Assembly (NCBI GenBank): GCA_022225965.2 | Contig: JAKJXP020000002.1 | Location: 744,001 to 808,000 of the forward strand | Reading direction: 5' to 3' | DNA length: 64,000 bases | Source of the DNA: Diatrype stigma | Lineage: Eukaryota; Ascomycota; Sordariomycetes; Xylariales; Diatrypaceae | Made by a program: the position numbers and the translations under genes | In this document: piece by piece, positions 21,777-32,345 of the stretch | Numbering within the stretch: position 1 is the first letter of the stretch | Layout: every line of letters starts with the position of its first letter | Notes under the pieces: model-generated | Told to the model about the DNA's origin: nothing | What the model saw: the letters and a program-made list of their open reading frames with translations, nothing else | Database searches by the model: none

Positions 21777-23218
21777 CGAGAGAAAAGATTGCTTAATTTC
21801 ATTCGTTAGATGATACCCATACCCCTAAGTATTTTAATCCAGTATCCCTATATGTAGCAGGGCCTTTATTCAAAGATGTCAGTTCTGTACAATTATTCTT
21901 TTCGTTCTTCCGTCGTGGGTTGATGTTGGCAGGTATGAGCCACGATCCTGTACTTTTCCTATTCCTATGACATCCCGTAGCATAAACGTAGATTAATTTA
22001 CTCCACGTGCCGCCAGAAGGCTGTACGTGGGTTACGCTCCCCTCTACTTGTACTCTTCAACATGTAGCTTGTGCAACCAGTAGCTCAAAGTATCAGGGAA
22101 AGAGATGGTGGGAAGAGGATGAGGCATCCAGTCCTCTCTCTCACTTACCAGAATGCCGAAGATACCATTAGACAGTGGGTAAGTGACACACCGCATATTC
22201 TTCCGAGCCCGAATCAACCATACCGGTAGTGCTTGAACTCCAGACTAGATGCTAACATACTACTACATAGCAGCCAAAGGTAGACAACAATGAAGGATTG
22301 CATATGTAAAAAGCTCAATAAGCCTCTCTACACGGACTTATGGGAGCCTTGCATGAGATTCCGATGCTTTGTAACCATGCCACCATTGTCAGGTTCCAGA
22401 ATGCCCGTCTCTACCTAAAGAACAGTCTCCCCACATGTCAGACGCGTATCTCCATTGGGATCTAGCTGGTTTAATGGTTAGGCCTTCTCGGTGGCTGCCC
22501 GGCTTATACGTTGTCAGGCTGCACGACATGGGGCGTACGACCCACCATAATAGACCTATACCTATAATACCTAAGTAATCAGAATGTGTACCAGCATAGT
22601 TATACGGTCCTCAATTTGTAGAAGCAGTTTAAGTCCGATTGCTAGTCGGCGACTGGGTATCACGGCGTCTCTGCGGACAAGAACCCTCATGACCTTGCTA
22701 ATTATCAGGTACTTACTGAGTTGGTTCCAGATTGCTGACAATCCTGCCCTCGGTCGCCTTAAATACATGCCAGGGGAGGAGGTGGTACCACGGGAGGTTG
22801 AACACGGAGTATTGTACAGGCAGTAGATCAAAGTGGAGGGGTTGTTGTTGAAGGCGGTTGCACCGGATGGCCATGCGTGGCGATGAGTAATTTATATCTG
22901 ACAAAATGGGTGGTAGGATAGCGGCATTACCATCGCTGAGATCAAGGGGGCGCTGCGGTATCAATATTCTCACTTGTGTATATATAGTCTCGGCCACCTA
23001 TCTCCAAGTTACGTCCACAGCCTGGTCAACACGATCGAATCAGTGCTACTCTACACCTGATCACGCCTATTCGTATAGTCAGAATTAAGCGGCGGAGAGA
23101 AAGGTTTACCTGCATCACAATCTTGACCATCGCGTCTGTTTACATTACCGTTCACTTGACTTATTACTTGGATCAGAACCCTTTCTTAAGAGAAATAAAA
23201 GCAAGAGAGAAAAACAGA
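21777..23218. other. Intergenic region, no gene seen
   Basis: No supported coding region. The sequence is moderately AT-rich from about 22550. Short ORFs on both strands at 22570-23000 overlap each other and lack domain-like content. A stretch at 22460-22500 looked superficially tRNA-like and was rejected. Confidence 0.6.
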
Positions 23219-23767
23219 ATGTCATCCGACCAACAGCAGCAACGCACCATCCTCATCACCGGCGCCTAGTATCAACGCACCAGCCCCCCTTTACCCTCGC
23301 GACCATCTGCCCGCCCTGGGTCTTCGGGCCCTACGCGCGCGCGCCCCGCCACACCTCGCACCTCAGCGAATCGGTATCGCTGCTCTGGGACATCCGCACG
23401 ACGCAGCAGATCCCCGCCTTCGACTTCGGCGGGTACGCGGACGCGCGCGAGGTAGCGGCCGCGCACGTGCTGGCGCTCGAGGTGCCCGCGGCCGGGGGGC
23501 CAGCGCTTCCTCGTGGGGCAGCCGTTCCGCTACCAGACGGCGGTCGACGCGGCGCGCGCCCGGTTCCCGGAGCGGCTGCTGCTGCTGCCGAGGGGAAACC
23601 CGGGAGACCGGGGGCCGGAGGCGTACGGCGTCGATGGGTCGAAGGCCGCGAGGGTGCTGGGGCTAAGGTATGGTGTGCTGGAGGATACGGTGGGGGATAT
23701 GTTTGCGCAGTTGCTGGGGGTTCGGGAGAGGGAAGAACAGCAAGCAAGCAAGCAGGCAACGAAGTAA
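23219..23767 (+). pseudogene. Gre2-like NAD(P)-dependent reductase remnant (extended SDR)
   Basis: The ATG at 23219 starts 16 codons ending ILITGA, the first strand of a Rossmann fold, then meets TAG at 23267. Only about 20 bp later, in another frame, the text resumes with FTLATICPPWVFGPYARAP, a segment normally found about 160-180 residues into Gre2-type reductases. It then continues with the usual ADAREVAAAHVLALEVP motif. At the G-run 23493-23498 one extra G shifts the frame again to GQRFLVGQPFRYQ and on to the C-terminus with stop at 23765-23767. The lost middle would hold the rest of the cofactor site and the YxxxK catalytic pair, so the protein cannot be functional. No GT-AG intron can explain the gap. 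GC content is high, so this is decay by deletion rather than RIP. Confidence 0.75.
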
Positions 23768-25333
23768 AACAAGAGAAGGGATGTCTTGGAATTGGTTCAG
23801 GCTCATATTACCAGGCATCTAGTTACCTAGTCATCTAGTTATGTGGTAAGGGTCAAGCTGGGGAGTCAAGCCTAGAGAGAATCGCGGCTGAGGAGTTTCC
23901 CTGGGACTAAAGGTACTAACTCGTTCCAGAAGAAATGGAAAATATAATCGAATTACCCTTTGCAGCCCCTTGGAAGGCTGGAACTTGATTACGAGCCTTC
24001 TGCTTAATTCCGTCCGCCCAAGACTTCAATATGGTTCCTGGCTTAGTAAGGAGGCCTGTTAGTCGGCGTTCCGAAGTGTTCGTTGTAATAGCCTCGTAGT
24101 TCTCGATCCACGTCGGCAGTTGTCGATCAATGGCTTCTCGGTGTAAATATTGACTAGAGAATCCCTTCTTCTGCAACCCCACCATGACTTACGTGCTGAA
24201 CGTTATTGAACGACATCAGCTTATGTCACAGAGAAAAACAAGGTCATCCAGACTATTAAAAACATGGCTGAGCTAGGCGGTGCTCACACAGCCAGCGGGG
24301 CCGTAAGCGGTTAACCATCACCTCAGTCTCGGACGGTTCCGAGATATTGTGGAGCTTGTTTCTGCAATATTCCATGCCAAGACGGCACTATTCGTTCTTC
24401 GTCGTTCAGTCGCTATCCTCTTTGAGAAGGTGTGTGCAGTGCATCTCTCCCAGAACGAGCAAGCGAGGCACACACCTGACAGGCAGATAGAGAGCGAGAA
24501 AGGGAAGAGGGGGGTGGGTGTGTGAGTGAGTGAGGTTCGAGAATACTGGGGACCATGGCCGCGAACGGTCTGCTTCTTTTCCCTATCAACGGTTTCCCAT
24601 CGTCGTCCCTGAATCATACCCAATGAAGGCCTGCCGCTGCTACTTCTGTATGCGAGCCGCTTCTCTCTACACGCTAACTGAGGAGCCGAGATGAGAAGAG
24701 ACGGGCTGGGCTGGGCGTGCAGTGATTCGGCGTGGCGCCATGGGGTCGCGTTGCGCTGCCGGCCGCCAAGGGATCCCTTGAGCCACTGCCGCCCCCCTGC
24801 AATATCGTAACGTAGCCCCCAACGCCAGAAAGAAGAAGAAAAGTCGACAATTTAGGAATGCTACGATCCCGCAGGTTGGACCCCGGCCATCGTTCTCCCC
24901 AGGTATGTGCAACCACGGGACCGATGGGTTGCAGGGGAGAGGGGCAAGATCAATCTATCGGTGCCGACAGCTCAGGAGCGCTCCACGCCGGGGCTCTGCT
25001 CCCCTTTATGTAAGGAACGGGCCCCCAACGGTGGGAGCAAAGGGAGGCACATGGGTTTTGCGTTCTCCATCATAGTTCATGACAACCCGGTTGTTCTATT
25101 TCGCGACGAGATGTGAGCATTGACGGGGCTTTTGCATGCAAGAACGATTCCTTGGATGAGTGGATGCACTTATATCTCATTATGAAAGATTAAAACTCGA
25201 AGTGGTCTGCCTTCTCACCACCAAATCAGCCAGGTACATACAATAAAGGAGGTTCTTTACAATTTTTGTGTCGTTCTCGCTACTCGTGAGCGTGGACCCC
25301 TCTGGTGGTGTGACGGTACTTTCGAGATCAGGG
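23768..25333. other. Intergenic region, possible leader of the Kre9-like gene
   Basis: No separate gene is supported. The last part may contain a first exon of the surface-protein gene: ATG at 25050, donor at 25113 and a weak acceptor AAAG at 25245-25248 would join in frame to 25249. The region around 24480-24560 is rich in GA/GT repeats. Confidence 0.5.
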
Positions 25334-26610
25334 ATGAGCGGACGGGGAGGCAATATCGGAGGCGCGCCTCCCTTCTGGAGCAGTAGTTGCGAGGCCACGG
25401 CATCGACTACGGACCTGAGCCACACGGTCCTGGCGCCCCCGGGGGGCGTGACATACCACCCGGGCGAGCAGATCAACGTCAACTGGCAAAGTGGTGTTCG
25501 GAGCGACGTACTGCGGGTCGATGGGCCTCCGTGGGCCGGCGGATTTCATCCGGCCTCATGGCTGTGGAGCGCATTCTTACAATCGGAAGACGAGAAGACG
25601 AGCGTAACAATCATAGGTATGCAATTTAATTTGCTCCGTTCCGCCGTGTTATCATCGGCATTCTCCCCATACTCTATACATGTCAACGCGGAGTGTTTCC
25701 AGAACCGACTGACTACGGTTTAAACGATAAAATAACTAGCTGACATCAATACTCACCAGATAATCAAAACTTCACTTTTGGCTACAACGTAGCGTGGAAG
25801 GTACTCGACGACTGCACCAACACAGCCATCAACCAGACATGGACGATCCCGACGAGCCTCGATGTCACGGCGACCGTCTTCAATGTCGTGGTGGTCAACA
25901 TGACCAATCCCGACACGCCGAGCAGCACAACCGGGCCGGCCTTCACCATCGAAGCGGGCGAGCCAACTAGCGGCGGCAGCGGCAGCGGCTCAACCGCCAC
26001 CATTTCGACAGAGGGTGCGTTCGGGGCCGCAACCGCAACAGAAAGCTCGCCGCCAGGGGGTGGTACCCCGTCGACGTCCACGACGTCAATCCAGACGCCG
26101 ACGCTATCCGCAGCTCCAGGAGCGGGGCACATCCCATCGCACAAAGTGTGGGTCTGGGGAGCACAGGGGCTCACGGCGGGCGCGAAGGCCGGCATCGGGG
26201 CGGCCGCCGGCGCATCGGCGCTGTTCTTCCTACTAGCGCTCATCCTGTTCTGGAAGCGACGGCGGAGATTTCTCGACAGTGGGGGCGCCGCCGGGAGGCG
26301 GCCCAGCCCCGACGAAGAGCAGGCTGCTGGGAAGGCCGATGTCGAGCTCGACGGCGACAGCAGGGGGACTGCGGTGGCGGCGGCAGCAGTGGAGGCGGAG
26401 GCGCCGGTGCCGCGCGAGCTCCCCGCGACCTCGAACGACGGCGACATATCAGAGGACTACTACGTGAAGACGCCGGTGTCGGCGTCGGCGCTGTCGTCCT
26501 CCGTCGACTTCGACCCGTGCGCGCCGCGGTACCCGTCCGGCCCGGTGGAGATGCCTGCGAATGAGATGGTCGTAGCCGAGATGCCTGATAGCAGCAGCCC
26601 GCATCGGTGA
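25334..26610 (+). CDS. Single-pass cell-surface protein with Kre9/Knh1-like ectodomain
   Basis: Exons 25334-25616 and 25760-26610 join across a 143-bp intron; from the ATG at 25334 this gives 377 aa. The N-terminal 145 residues look like a beta-sandwich of the Ser-Thr-rich Kre9/Knh1 type (GGVTYHPGEQINVNW near the start; NVVVVNMTNPDTPSSTTGPAFTI at its end), with N-glycosylation sites NFT, NQT and NMT. A Ser/Thr/Pro/Gly stalk follows. One membrane helix lies at about residues 237-262 (ASALFFLLALILFW), then KRRRRF and an acidic cytoplasmic tail. A secreted ectodomain needs a signal peptide, which the 25334 start lacks. The frame is open upstream to 25247 and reads FFTIFVSFSLLVSV, a signal-like segment without its own ATG, so the true start is probably in an upstream exon. 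The family call is moderate. Confidence 0.6.
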
Positions 26611-27089
26611 AAGCGGAAGCTGTCAACATGGGCAGCAAACCCTGGGTATCTGATGGCGTTACTTAGGAAGGAATGGGTATGGTTTAATGAGAATACTATG
26701 TAATGATTGCATACATTATTTTGATAACTGAAAGAACGATTGCACGAACGACCACTCCGTGCTCACTAAGCACTGTAACGGTATACCCTGCTTACTTATA
26801 TACGGGGCTTTCAATCCCCCTTTTCCTCTAACGGCATAAGCGTTTATATGGATAACACATCATCTGACTCACAGCTACATATTGGGTGCTGTTACCTGGA
26901 TAATTGGCTGTGATTTAGTATCATTGCCGTCTTAGTTCACTTCCAACTTTATGTCAACAACCATTCGGGTTTACTTATTTATTTTCCTTTTTATCCAGTG
27001 GAATCAATTCCCCTATACTCACGCCAGCATCTGCTAGACTTGACTTGTCTATAAGACTCGTCGCCGCACGCCGGACTAGTACTAACACA
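26611..27089. other. Short intergenic region between surface-protein and kinase genes
   Basis: AT-rich and gene-free. Both flanking genes are on the plus strand, so this contains one terminator and one promoter. No clear motif is seen. Confidence 0.6.
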
Positions 27090-28392
27090 ATGGCACCGCT
27101 GGAGCAGTCTGAGAAGGATGAAATCGCCGCCAATATTTTGCAGCAGCTTGCTAGCACGCCATTTGCCTGTTCTTCTCTTCTACAGCTGACTAATGGGACG
27201 ACCAACTTTGTTTTCCGTGGCACTCTTATTCGACCCGTCCCTTCCCCGGAAGGCTCCGGGGCTGTGGAGACTGTCATAGTGAAGCATTCCAGCGAGTTCG
27301 CCGCAGTGAACAAGGACCTACCCATTCATGTGTCACGTTGTGTATGAAAAGTAGCATGTCAAGTTCTGAGTATAATACACCTTCTTGCTAATTCCGAGAC
27401 ACAGATTGCCGAAGAATCCATGCTCAATGCTCTGAAGGAGTTCCACTACGACTCTCATCATGCTCAGGTAAAGGTGCCGCATCTCTATCTCTTCGACCGG
27501 GAAACGAGCACACAGGTCCTGGAAGACATCCCCGGCGTCGTGGATCTAAAGACAATCTTCGTATCTCCGAATGCCAACGATGTCCTTTCCAAGCCCCTCG
27601 CGACCTCGATCGGCCGCGCGCTCGGGTCCTGGCTCCGCGCCTTCCATGCATGGGCCTCGGCGCCCGCGCAGTCGCATCTATGCGCAAACGCGGAGATGGG
27701 GACCAATGAGCTCATGCGAAAATTGAAGTACTTCATCACCTACGGTAGCTTCATCGAGGTGCTTGAGAAGTTTCCAGATGTGATAGGTGACCATAAAAAG
27801 TCTTTACAGGAAGTTCAGCATATGGCGATCAAGGAGTTCGAGAAGACAGCAAGCGGCGACGGCGACGGAAGAGAAGAATGGGGACTTATCCACGGTGATT
27901 TTTGGACGGGAAAGTAAGTCCCCCCCGCCCCCTACGTCTCCTATATCGTTCTGATTCACATCAAACATCAGCGTTTTGTTCCCCGAGTCCCGATTTCGAG
28001 AGGAGAAAACGAAGCTCTTTATCGTCGACTGGGAGTTTGCCCAGTATGGCCACAGAGCATACGATATCGGGCAAATGATAGGCGATATGTACGAGCGGAA
28101 GCACTTCAAGGGGGTCGAGGGTGCTATATGGGCCATTGATGGGTTCATCGACGGCTACGGCCCTGTGAGTGAGGAGATGGCCTTTCGGGCCGCCATTCAC
28201 GCAGGTGTACAGATGATCACCTGGGTCACGAGGGGCCCGCCTCTCCATATGCGACCAGCCTGGGCTACACGGGAGCGAGCGGCAAACATTGTGACTGTAG
28301 GCATGACTTTTGTCTTGAAGGGGTGGGAGAAGGATAAGGAGTGGTTTCAGAAAAGTGCGTTGGCGGGTTTGTTCAGGGACAATTGTAGATGA
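27090..28392 (+). CDS. APH-family small-molecule kinase (methylthioribose/choline kinase-like)
   Basis: Three exons, 27090-27341, 27405-27913 and 27972-28392 (introns of 63 and 58 bp), give 393 aa. The N-terminal lobe has a glycine-containing strand (LTNGTTNFVFRGTL) and VIVKHSS, whose Lys should bind ATP. The catalytic loop is HGDFWTGN (His247-Asn254, Asp249 as base), and the metal-binding motif is DWE (Asp273-Glu275) in FIVDWEFAQYGHRAYDIGQM. This layout is that of aminoglycoside phosphotransferase-fold kinases. The text resembles eukaryotic 5-methylthioribose-kinase-like and uncharacterised fungal APH proteins, not antibiotic resistance enzymes as such. The substrate cannot be read from the sequence. 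The second intron begins GTAAGT and continues with a C-rich run. All splice joins are in frame and fall inside conserved motifs, which supports the model. Confidence 0.85.
27919..27932. repeat. C-rich tract just after a 5' splice site
   Basis: The second intron of the APH-family gene starts GTAAGT, then seven C, one G and five C. See the finding on C-tracts in introns. Confidence 0.8.
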
Positions 28393-28816
28393 ATAATGGA
28401 AGGCCCTGGAAACGTGGTGACGTGATAAAGGGGAATGGGTCGACTATGTTTCACGTAGACCATGAAGTTTGAAGTTTGATATCTCATCGTCGAGTGTAGT
28501 CTTGAGCCTGTATATATACTTGTATACCTCGTGTGAGAATTAAGGCCCGCTGCCTCTCATACCTTTTTTTCTCCTTTTATTATTCTTGTTATCGTATCCC
28601 CCCTTGGCATTATTGAGATAAAAGAACATTTCTCGATACTTGTGAAGGTTCACGGCGCGGAAGCATATATCATATTTGCCTTATTTCCAAATCACCATTG
28701 AGTAGAATATCGAGGTACACCGTTGCTGTTCCCTTTGCAAAAGCCACTCCCTCATTCACTTTCCAACGGGGGTCCTGGAACGTATACATCGATCAAAGAG
28801 GTACCTACGACTTATC
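28393..28816. other. Convergent 3' region between kinase and GH43 genes
   Basis: The two genes converge here. The AT-rich sequence is consistent with two 3' UTRs; no ORF is supported. Confidence 0.6.
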
Positions 28817-30929
28817 CTACTCGTAAAGCTCGATACCATCGACGGACATCTGGAAGTCTGTTGTCCCAGCACGTCAAGTGTCAGCATCAAATACCATTTA
28901 TCTGCGTAGTTAGCATAGCAACTATGCGGAGGCTCTCCTTACCTTCTGTGCCCACAGACCCCACGGTGATCGTGTTCACGTCTCCCGTATTCAATTTGAG
29001 CTGGACGGGGACCACGGGGTGGTACCCGGCCCGGTGGTTGAGGCTCGACACGTTCACGGCCGGCTCGTCGTTGACGTAGATGTAGGCTTCGCCGGCGGCC
29101 GGGTCGTTGACCCGGTAGTGGAAGGCGAACCACTGCAGGGCGCCCGTGCCCGTCACGTTGTGGAACGTCACTTCGCTGTCGCTGCTGACTGTAATAGGGG
29201 ATAGGGTCAGTAACGCCAGGTCGGATTTGGTAATGTTATTCAACTACGCACCTTCGTGCACGGAGCGCTTGCTCGCGCAGTCCTCGCACCTTCTGACCAC
29301 TACTCGTTGGTTAGCATTTGGCAACTCCGATTACGGCTTCAGTTGCGGAAGTCAGTTTGACATACCTGCTTTTCCGGACAACTTCGCGTCCGCAGCCTCG
29401 TAGCGCTTCAACGTATTGGGGTACGTCACAGCGCCGGTTGAGACGTCGACTTTCCAAGACGCGTGGTATTGCAGGGTGATCGAATGAGACCTGGGATCAG
29501 CCGTTAACATACGATATCCCTTCCTCGCCTCCCCGCAGCCCCTTTTCTTTCCCAGTCCAATGAAGAAGGAGCATCACATGTCTATTTTGCCTCCGGCGGG
29601 AGACTCACCCGGCGTTGATATCCATCGGAAGCCAGACATAATTGGAGTCAGAGCCACCTTTGGAGTCCCACGAATCGCCCATGTAGATGTAGGTCGTCTG
29701 CTTGGAGCCCTTGACCGTCAGCTCGAAGGTGTTCTGGGAGTTGTACGTGTTCTCGTTCTGAGGCGCGATATCGGATCCGCCCTCCCAAGGGCCCTGGATC
29801 GAGTCCGAATAAAACACCTTGTTGGGATTCGAGCGCCACCCCGTCTTGCCCGACACGATCAGGAAGTATACCCCGTCCGCCTTCACTAAGCCGGGCGCTT
29901 CGTAACTACCGGCTCCTGCTCGTTGGGTAAGAATTGATCAATAAACCGAAAAAAGGGGTGAAGAAGTAAATCTAAGGGACAAAAGGGGGAAATAAAAGGG
30001 GGTAGAGGGAGCTTACGTAAGTCCGACATCAGATCGCCTACGCTCCCATCCGAATTGATACGGTTGATCTGGACGATGTTGTGGTCGGCACTTGTCAAGA
30101 GGTACCAAGTTTCTGAATAATAAACCCACAGGTAGTTAGCCAGCATATACAGATGAACTTACTGTTCCGTTCTCACGCACGGCAAGATCGGAACCAAAAT
30201 CGCAGATAAGACTAGGGGGGGGGGGCGGGCTTACCGTCATCTTCATCGTAAAACATGCCCGTGTCGGAATAGCTGTAGTCGCTGGGTGGCAGGTGCACCT
30301 TGGCCGACTGCGCGTACCCGCTGGTAAAGTCCGTCGACTTCAGCGAGAGGACGTACCGGTCCTGCTGTCCGAAGAGCTGCAGAGGCGAGCGAGTCAGTAC
30401 AGTAGGTACTTGCATATCATAGCAGGGATCCGCCTCCGCCTCTGGTAATGCCATGTGACTGCCGATGAAGATCCGCATGCAGATGGGCTTGCTTGCTTGT
30501 CGGATTGCCGGCTCACCCAGTAAGATCCGTTCGGCTTCGCGATCTTGGGCCTCCACATGCCCGTGACGGAGCTGGCTTGCGCCCCGAGGTTCTTCCAGTT
30601 GACGAGGTCGGTCGAGGAGTACATCATCGGGGTCTGGTCTGTTGCCGACAGATTCATTGCATTCTCATTAGTCTCTTCCCCGGAGGAATGGTAACTGCCC
30701 TCTCCTCTCCTTCCAAGACAAGCCAGAGTGCGGCATAGGTTCACGTACTGCTAGACGCATGCCCGACCCAGTAGAACGTGTCGCCGCGCTGGACAACGCC
30801 GCCGCCATGGGCCTCGATCTTGTTGCCGTCGGTGTCGTACCACAAGGCGCCGGGGGAGATCCAGTCGGCGCCCAGGACGGACGTGGCGGCGTATGCGGCC
30901 GCGAGAAGCACGGAGCGGAACATCTTCAT
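28817..30929 (-). CDS. Secreted GH43 exo-beta-1,3-galactanase-like enzyme with C-terminal CBM35
   Basis: Nine exons on the minus strand: 30929-30749, 30638-30517, 30376-30235, 30112-30017, 29915-29609, 29490-29366, 29299-29252, 29188-28943 and 28857-28817. All joins keep the frame and give 435 aa. Residues 1-20 are a signal peptide (ending SVLG). The five-bladed GH43 domain follows: IEAHGGGVV at residues 38-46, GHASSN at the first junction, TGMWRPKIA, and SYEAPGLVK, where Glu186 is the likely general acid. From about residue 300 the C-terminus (KRYEAADAKLSGKAVV ... GALQWFAFHYRV ... VDGIELYE) has the sandwich pattern of CBM35. The order and length match fungal GH43 subfamily 24 enzymes (galactan 1,3-beta-galactosidase), which attack the backbone of arabinogalactan proteins. 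Exon 7 is only 48 bp and uses a TAG acceptor. The nine-exon count is high for this window. Activity is inferred from the family. Confidence 0.88.
30215..30225. repeat. G11 run (C11 in intron 3 of the GH43 gene)
   Basis: The third intron of the GH43 gene begins GTAAGCCCG followed by eleven C on the coding strand. See the finding on C-tracts. Confidence 0.85.
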
Positions 30930-32345
30930 GACAGGGAGTTGAGGTTAGGTAGCTCGGCGGGAACTAGAACACAAGGTGGCGTGCGGCTGCCTGCATATAT
31001 GATCCCATGCCGATCGGTCAATCGATATATGTAGATACACGCAGGGCATTCCCAAAATGTTTATTTTGCAAAGCGACACCGAACACAGTAATGCGACACC
31101 GAGCAGAATGCAGACTCGGGTGCATCATTGCCGTAACGGCTAATTCGCCGGGCCGTTCGAGCGTTGTCTTCTATATATCACTCGACTACTATTGCCTGCC
31201 AGCGCTCCCTACCCCCATACCTCATCGACTCCCCACTTCCTCTCCCGTATTTGTATAGTGCCCCTGGCGATCAACGGCGCTGCCAGGTCGTAATTGCGGA
31301 GACTCCTGATATGTGCATTCTTTCCGAAACCCTAGAAGGGAAACCAAAATCCGGGGTACGAAGTGTTCGACGATACAAAGAACCAAGCTATAGTAGGGCG
31401 ATCACCCCCTGAAGAAGCTTGATACGACAGCTCACATTATAATAGCCTGTCTCGGTATAAGCAGGGCCCCTCGTCACTGTCAATCTAACGATTGAATAAA
31501 TACGAACCGATTCCGAATAGAAAAGGCCATCACAGAACCATTTGACATGGCACGATCGGTAGCAATGCCGTACCAACCATCGTTTCGGCTAACAATATTT
31601 CAAGCTTTATAGGGGTCCATTCGGGTTTATTCTTCCCGATTGAAAGCATCGCCCCTAATGGGCACAACACCTAAGAGGAGTATTATATGATGAATAGAGC
31701 ACGCAAATCATAACCATTGTCGTTGAAGTCTATACCTGAAGATTAGGTGTCTGACTTATACCGTTATACGGAGGCTTGATATGAACCATGGTCCATTAGT
31801 TAGCACTTCCCCTAGTCTCCCAACTATACTTTTGCATATGTAGCAAAGAAAACAGCTTTGATCGCTATGGCTTGAAATCATCATGAATGGTGGAAATAAT
31901 AAGATCGCCGCCAACTAACAAACGGGATAATAACACGCGAAATATAGTCAGGCAATATCAAACAGCCAGGCAGGTTACCTACCGTCTCAAGCCATTGATC
32001 TACACTCCGAAGAACCCGCTTTCGCGGGCCACATGCGACCCACAGGATAGCCGGATAACATCCATTGATGGTAAGTAGGCAGATAGATCACCAACCAGAT
32101 CTAGATCTTGGAAACAAATAATCAGGACGTATCGCACTGAGGCATTGGATGCGGCCAATAGGGATTCAAATGACTGCCCATTTGATCTCAGTGGAACGCA
32201 AGCATGATTTATACTTCGTATCAGGTATCTTGAAAAGGCATCCAAAACGCGTAGCCCACTCAATTTTCCAAACCACCACACCCCTCACCCCCTCCTTTAC
32301 TGGACACCCCCTGATCATATCTCACATCACCTCACCACCTATCTA
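30930..32345. other. Intergenic region between GH43 promoter and UTP22 3' end
   Basis: The first 100 bp should be the GH43 promoter; a CATATATG element is at about 30994-31001, some 65 bp upstream of its ATG. No gene is supported in the remaining 1.3 kb, which is AT-rich from about 31450 to 32250. Confidence 0.55.

Noticed and set aside
22440..22540. tRNA-like stretch (TAGCTGGTTTAATGGTTAGG)
   Set aside because: It resembles an A box, but no B box (GGTTCRANNCC) or pairing acceptor stem follows at the right distance.
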